A stretch of 43,162 nucleotides of DNA from Planctomycetaceae bacterium (GTDB taxonomy: Bacteria > Planctomycetota > Planctomycetia > Planctomycetales > Planctomycetaceae). Position 1 is the stretch's first letter. Each line of letters begins with the position of its first letter. Below are positions 40,501 through 43,162 of this stretch, piece after piece. The notes under the pieces are model-generated. The model did no database searches. It had not been told where the DNA came from and was given only the letters and a program-made list of their open reading frames with translations. Position numbers and translations under genes: made by a program. The stretch covers positions 1-43,162 of the forward strand of contig JAGQPX010000091.1 of assembly GCA_020426505.1 (NCBI GenBank), in the 5' to 3' direction.

Positions 40501-42686
40501 TCGTCGCCAGTTGCTCCGACCGCCAAATCAGCCAGACCGTCTCCGTTGAGGTCACCCAGATTCGTCAGCGAAGAGCCAAAGAAGTCGCTGTCATCCAACG
40601 AGCCCGTGAAGCCGCCTGCGATGTCACTGACTTTCTGATGACTTTTGACGGTCCCGTCCGTGTTGAGAAACAGCACGTAGATTGCACCGCGATTGTCCCC
40701 GCCATCATGGTCAAACCTCGCTCCGACCGTCAAATCGGCAATGCCATCTCCATTCAGGTCTTCGATGCTCGTCAGCGAGGTGCCGAAGTTGTCCAGATTT
40801 TCGAGCACGCCGGTGAAGCCACCTTCCGTGTCACTAATTTTCTGATGTGATTTGACCGTCCCGTCGGTATTCAGGAAGAGGACGTAAACGGCACCACGAG
40901 CCTCGCCGCCGTCATCGTCACCTCTCACTCCAACGGCCAAATCCACCACGTCGTCTCCGTCCAGATCGCCCAAGTTTGTGAGCGAAACTCCGAAGCGGTC
41001 AAAGTTATCCAAAGTGGCGATGAAGCCTCCGGCCGTACTGCTGATCTTCTGATGAGACTTGACCGTGCCGTCCGAGTTCATGAACAGGATGTAGACCGCC
41101 CCGCGGGCGTCACCACCGTCATCGTCAGCGTCTGCTCCAACAGCAAAATCGGTGACACCATCGCCATCCAGATCTCCCAGTTCTGTCACTGAACGACCGA
41201 AGTAGTCGAAGCCGCCCAGCCCGCCCGTAAAGCCACCAGCGATGTCACTGATCTTGTTCGAAGACGTGACCACACCTGACGGCGTGACTTGCTCCAGACT
41301 GAGGATGTAGACCGCCCCGCGCGCATTCCCTCCGTCGTCGTCCTGGTTGGCCCCCACGACCAACTCGACCAGTCCGTCACCGTCCAGGTCACCAAGATTG
41401 GTCATCATGACGCCGAAAAAGTCACTGTTATCCAGTGTTGCCGTGAAGTTGCCAGCCGTGTCACTGATCTTCTGATGTGATTTGACTGATCCATCGGAGT
41501 TGAGGAATAACACATAGACCGCGCCGCGCTGTCCGCCACCATCGTCGTCTCCATAAGCCCCCACCGCCAGATCCGTCACACCGTCGCCATTCAGGTCACC
41601 CATGTTGGCCAATGATCGGCCGAAGAAATCGAAGTCCAGCAGCGCGGCTGAGAAGCCCCCAACCGTGTTGCTGATCTTCCGGTGAGATTTGACAGTCCCG
41701 TCGTCATTGAGAAAGAGGACATAGACTGCCCCTCGTCCTGATCCGCCGTCATCATCAAAGACTGCCCCGACGGCCAGGTCAGTCACTCCGTCACCGTCCA
41801 GATCGCCCAGCGAGCCCATCGCATGACCAAAGAAGTCGACGTCATCGAGCGTGCCCGTAAAGCCCCCGGCAGTGTCGCTGATTTTTTGATGCGACTTGAC
41901 CGTGCCGTCGGTGTTCATGAACAGCACGTACACGGCTCCGCGATCCGTGCCTCCGTCACCGTCACGGAATGCACTGACCGCCAGCTCGGTCACTCCATCG
42001 CCGTCCATGTCCCCAAGATTCGCGAGCGCATCGCCGAAGTTGTCGGTGTCATCCAATACGGCCGTGAAACCGCCGGTTGTGTCGCTGATTTTCTGATGTG
42101 ACTTGACGGTGCCATTCGAGTTGAGAAACAGAATGTACAGTGCCCCGCGAGCACTCCCGCCGTCGTCGTCTTGATCCGCGCCGACAGCCAGGTCGTTCAC
42201 CCCGTCACCGTCCAGGTCGCCCAGGTTCAACAATGAACTACCGAAGGCATCGAGGTCATCCAGAACCCCGGTGAAGCCGCCCGCGGTGTCACTGATCTTC
42301 TGATGCGACTTGACCGTGCCGTCGGCGTTCATCAACAGGATGTAGACCGCTCCGCGCGCGTTGCCCCCGTCGTCATCCCCGGTGGCGGCCACGGCGATGT
42401 CCCGGACACCGTCGCCGTCCAGATCGCCAATCTCAGAGACGGCATTGCCGAAGAGGTCGATGTCGTCCAAGACGGCCGTGAAACCACCCTCCGTGTCACT
42501 GATTTTGGAGAACGATGTCACCTCACCAAAGTTGCCGGCGAGCATCATGCGCGACTCGAGTGCCTCAGTTGCTTGAAATGCAACCGACCGCCGCACATCC
42601 CGACATCGACGCCTCCTGAGCCGTTGTGAGCGGGTCGACAACCCAACGATCTGTTGTCGAAAACCATGCAACCAATCAAATGTCAT
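36225..42686 (-). CDS. Giant FG-GAP repeat surface protein with golvesin-like C-terminal repeats
   Basis: A 2153-residue secreted or surface protein. Residues 1-60 are an Arg-rich start (RRRRCRDVRRS) and the motif ALESRMMLAG, a variant of the planctomycete LEPR-XLL export/anchor motif. Residues about 61-1725 are 24 consecutive FG-GAP-type units of about 69 residues, each with a calcium-binding GDLDGDGVTDLAVGA-like loop and RGAVYVLFLN; these form beta-propeller blades in integrins and related proteins. The last about 430 residues are three copies of a golvesin-C-like module with ARATDAPYTIFDG and a MADAIRIER ending. Every sixth FG-GAP unit is of a different type (see findings). The ATG at 42686 is preferred to the GTG just before it. 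Likely calcium-dependent adhesion or cell-surface role, inferred from the family. Confidence 0.92.
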   Translation of the reverse strand: MTFDWLHGFRQQIVGLSTRSQRLRRRRCRDVRRSVAFQATEALESRMMLAGNFGEVTSFSKISDTEGGFTAVLDDIDLFGNAVSEIGDLDGDGVRDIAVAATGDDDGGNARGAVYILLMNADGTVKSHQKISDTAGGFTGVLDDLDAFGSSLLNLGDLDGDGVNDLAVGADQDDDGGSARGALYILFLNSNGTVKSHQKISDTTGGFTAVLDDTDNFGDALANLGDMDGDGVTELAVSAFRDGDGGTDRGAVYVLFMNTDGTVKSHQKISDTAGGFTGTLDDVDFFGHAMGSLGDLDGDGVTDLAVGAVFDDDGGSGRGAVYVLFLNDDGTVKSHRKISNTVGGFSAALLDFDFFGRSLANMGDLNGDGVTDLAVGAYGDDDGGGQRGAVYVLFLNSDGSVKSHQKISDTAGNFTATLDNSDFFGVMMTNLGDLDGDGLVELVVGANQDDDGGNARGAVYILSLEQVTPSGVVTSSNKISDIAGGFTGGLGGFDYFGRSVTELGDLDGDGVTDFAVGADADDDGGDARGAVYILFMNSDGTVKSHQKISSTAGGFIATLDNFDRFGVSLTNLGDLDGDDVVDLAVGVRGDDDGGEARGAVYVLFLNTDGTVKSHQKISDTEGGFTGVLENLDNFGTSLTSIEDLNGDGIADLTVGARFDHDGGDNRGAIYVLFLNTDGTVKSHQKVSDIAGGFTGSLDDSDFFGSSLTNLGDLNGDGLADLAVGATGDDDGGSSRGAVYVLFLNADGTVNSHQKISEIDGGFTASLDDSDFFGVALANLGDLDGDGIEDLMVGANGDDDGGSGRGAVYVLFLNPDGTVKRHQILSDTQGNFTATLDDGDGFGSSITKLGDLDGDGLPEIVVGAIGDDDGGLSAGAVHILSLEQIIPPGVVTAERKISATSGGFTALLGNGDYLGGSVTDLGDLDGDGIPDLAVGASSDDEGGSGRGAIYILLMNADGTVKSHQKVSDTQGNFTALLDDFDNFGSSLTNLGDLDGDGITDIAVSADRDSDGSSNGGALYVLFLNSDGTVKSFQKITEGVGGFTGNLDTFDGFGTAVSNIGDLDGDGIIDIAVGAYNDDDGGSGRGAIYVLFLNTDGTVKSHQKISSTAGDLTATLDNSDSFGRSLTSLGDLDGDGVTDVAVGTNRDDDGGTSRGAVYILFLNTDGTIKSHQKISDLEGGFTGALNDTDYFGWSVAALGDLDGDGLTDLAVGALFDDDGGLISTGAVYVLFLNADGTVKAHQKISHTQGNFTAALGFGDFFGTSLTNMGDLDGDGLIELAVGARGDDDGTGNAGAVYILSLQQITPPGVVTAEQKISDTVGGFTAVLDNNDGFGEAVADVGDLNGDGINDLVVGARRDGDGGSTRGAVYVLFLNADGTVNSHQKISSTQGGFTATLDDGDNFGTSIASLGDLDGDSITEIAVGARLDDDGGDARGAVYVLFLNSDGTVKSHQKISDTEGGFTGILQNTDIFGSAVANVGDMNGDGVTDLAVGTYLDDDGGNNRGAVYLLFLNTDGTVDSHQKISLLEGGFTGTLDESDHFGLSLANLGDLDGDGVTDLAVGADEDDDAGSDRGAVYVLFLRADGTVKSHRKISDTVGNFTGHLNDFDRFGNSLTNLGDLDGDGVTDLGVGAVGDDDGGDFRGAMNVLFLNTDGTVKSHRKISDTQGNFNATLNDTDIFGSSLTTIADNNGDGIRELVVGATGDDDGGSARGAVYVLSLKGIVVPSVRIVDDGDPGFAIESGIWGTGNVGANGDNRNASIFGGTKVARWTFTGLIPGLYRISTTWTESPARATDAPYTIFDGANAVSTVDVNQQLAPSGSGDLTDLGVPWQDLESAIPITSDTLFVKLTNVADGYVMADAIRIERIDHLPPPPVILDDGDSGFAIESGSWGTGSAGAEGDNRNASIFGGKKVARWTFTDLLPGLYRISTTWSPSPARATDAPYTIFDGFSPITTVDVNQRLAPSGSSDLTDLGVVWQDLESAIAITNGTLFVKLSNVANGYVMADAIRIERVGDIPPPPRIIDDGGLGFAIESGSWGTGNGGFDGDNRNASIFGGSKIASWTFTGLSAGTYRVSATWSPSPARATDAPYTIFNGDAPLTTVDINQQQAPNDFTDAGSSWEDLTTVMVTGDTLVVRLSNDANGYVMADAIRIERVLI
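37520..42506 (-). repeat. 24-unit FG-GAP array with period-6 superstructure
   Basis: DNA encoding 24 units of about 207 bp. Units 6, 12, 18 and 24 share a distinct start (GNFTA-like) and a tail reading YILSLEQ..PPGVVT rather than FLNTDGTVKSHQ. On the DNA the special tails fall at about 41285, 40030, 38775 and 37530, i.e. every about 1.25 kb. Confidence 0.9.
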
Positions 42687-43162
42687 CACAACGATCCGCC
42701 TGATACGACAAGAAGCAGGGAGTCGGTCGTTCTTCCGCTCACGGGATGCCGTGCACGGAGTCCCTCTACCTTAACCCTCCCCACCCTCAACCAACAAGGA
42801 TTTCCGCGTCAAATCTCCGTGATCGCGACGACTGCATCAAATCAAGAAGCCACGTTGGCCATTAAACAAGGATCGCCGAATGGCTGGCTCCAAGTATCAG
42901 AGAACCGTCAAATTGGCCGGTCTGAACTCGCTCCCTGCGCCGTTGTGGAACCGTTGGTCGTCGAGTGGAATTGGAGTTAGCGGCGCATCATCCGACGCAA
43001 GTGTGAGATGCGAGGATCCGAAACAGTCATCCGGTGGCGGCGAGACATTACCCGCAGAGAACCGATGATCGTTGCCCCGACGCAGTGGCGTGAGAATCGC
43101 AGCACGACGTCCAACAGTTAGTGTCCGAATCGCGGCATTAGTGCGGCGCGCGTTTATCTCTA
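42687..43162. other. Right edge, no gene supported
   Basis: About 475 bases upstream of the giant surface protein. The open frames of up to 108 codons have no recognisable product and lack ribosome sites. This interval should carry the promoter of the FG-GAP gene, but I could not place hexamers with confidence. Confidence 0.5.

Noticed and set aside
36225..42686. Regular repeats could be taken for a CRISPR array or minisatellite
   Set aside because: The period is about 207 bases with one continuous open frame and amino-acid-level conservation (calcium loops), so it is a protein repeat.

Overview
The window looks like an ordinary chromosomal stretch of a planctomycete (Planctomycetota), probably of the Planctomycetales/Pirellulales kind. 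The signs are a high GC content, frequent TTG and GTG starts, two Tat-exported Gfo/Idh/MocA oxidoreductases, an exported SUMF1-fold protein, two sigma-54 activators, a SecD-SecF fusion, a Lys/Ala-rich histone-like protein, and a giant FG-GAP surface protein with an N-terminal LEPR-like motif. No rRNA, complete tRNA, CRISPR array, transposase or phage gene was seen.

Layout. 1-3.2 kb: a metallophosphoesterase (minus) diverges across about 0.8 kb of non-coding DNA from an NtrC-type response regulator. 3.2-5.8 kb (minus): a tightly packed phosphonate cassette of PhnZ-like HD oxygenase, FAD aminophosphonate oxidase and PhnX, with no PhnW transaminase. 5.8-8.4 kb: a perfect 32-bp inverted repeat, a small membrane protein, tsaE, and a class I glutamine-amidotransferase-fold protein that has lost its nucleophilic Cys. 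8.5-14.2 kb: a four-ACT aspartate kinase, a palindromic element, then yajC and secDF. 14.2-20.1 kb: a nitroreductase, a DUF309 protein, a three-gene ECF sigma factor/membrane protein operon, and a TPR-PhoD phosphatase. 20.1-28.1 kb: a histone H1-like gene with a good promoter and terminator, a UbiB-type kinase, folK with an unexplained C-terminal extension, apbE, the SUMF1-like protein, a Gfo/Idh/MocA protein and a DUF455 ferritin-like protein. 28.5-36.1 kb: a second sigma-54 activator with a degenerate receiver and a GSFTSA loop, a lipoprotein, another Gfo/Idh/MocA protein, a tRNA-3'-end-like fragment, a small membrane protein overlapping ligA, and a FabH-like thiolase. 36.2-42.7 kb (minus): a 2153-residue FG-GAP/golvesin-repeat protein. 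The last 0.5 kb shows no gene.

How genes fit together. The clearest pathway is the 3.2-5.8 kb cassette. It plausibly makes phosphonoacetaldehyde oxidatively from 2-aminoethylphosphonate or an N-methylated form, splits it to acetaldehyde and phosphate, and runs a PhnZ-like oxidative C-P cleavage in parallel. YajC and SecDF are the Sec translocon accessory set. The sigma factor at 15.5 kb is translationally coupled to a single-pass membrane protein and probably forms a signalling unit. The most striking structural signal is in the giant surface protein: its 24 FG-GAP units have a period-6 higher-order pattern (4 x 6), followed by three golvesin-like modules, which points to growth by duplication of six-unit blocks.
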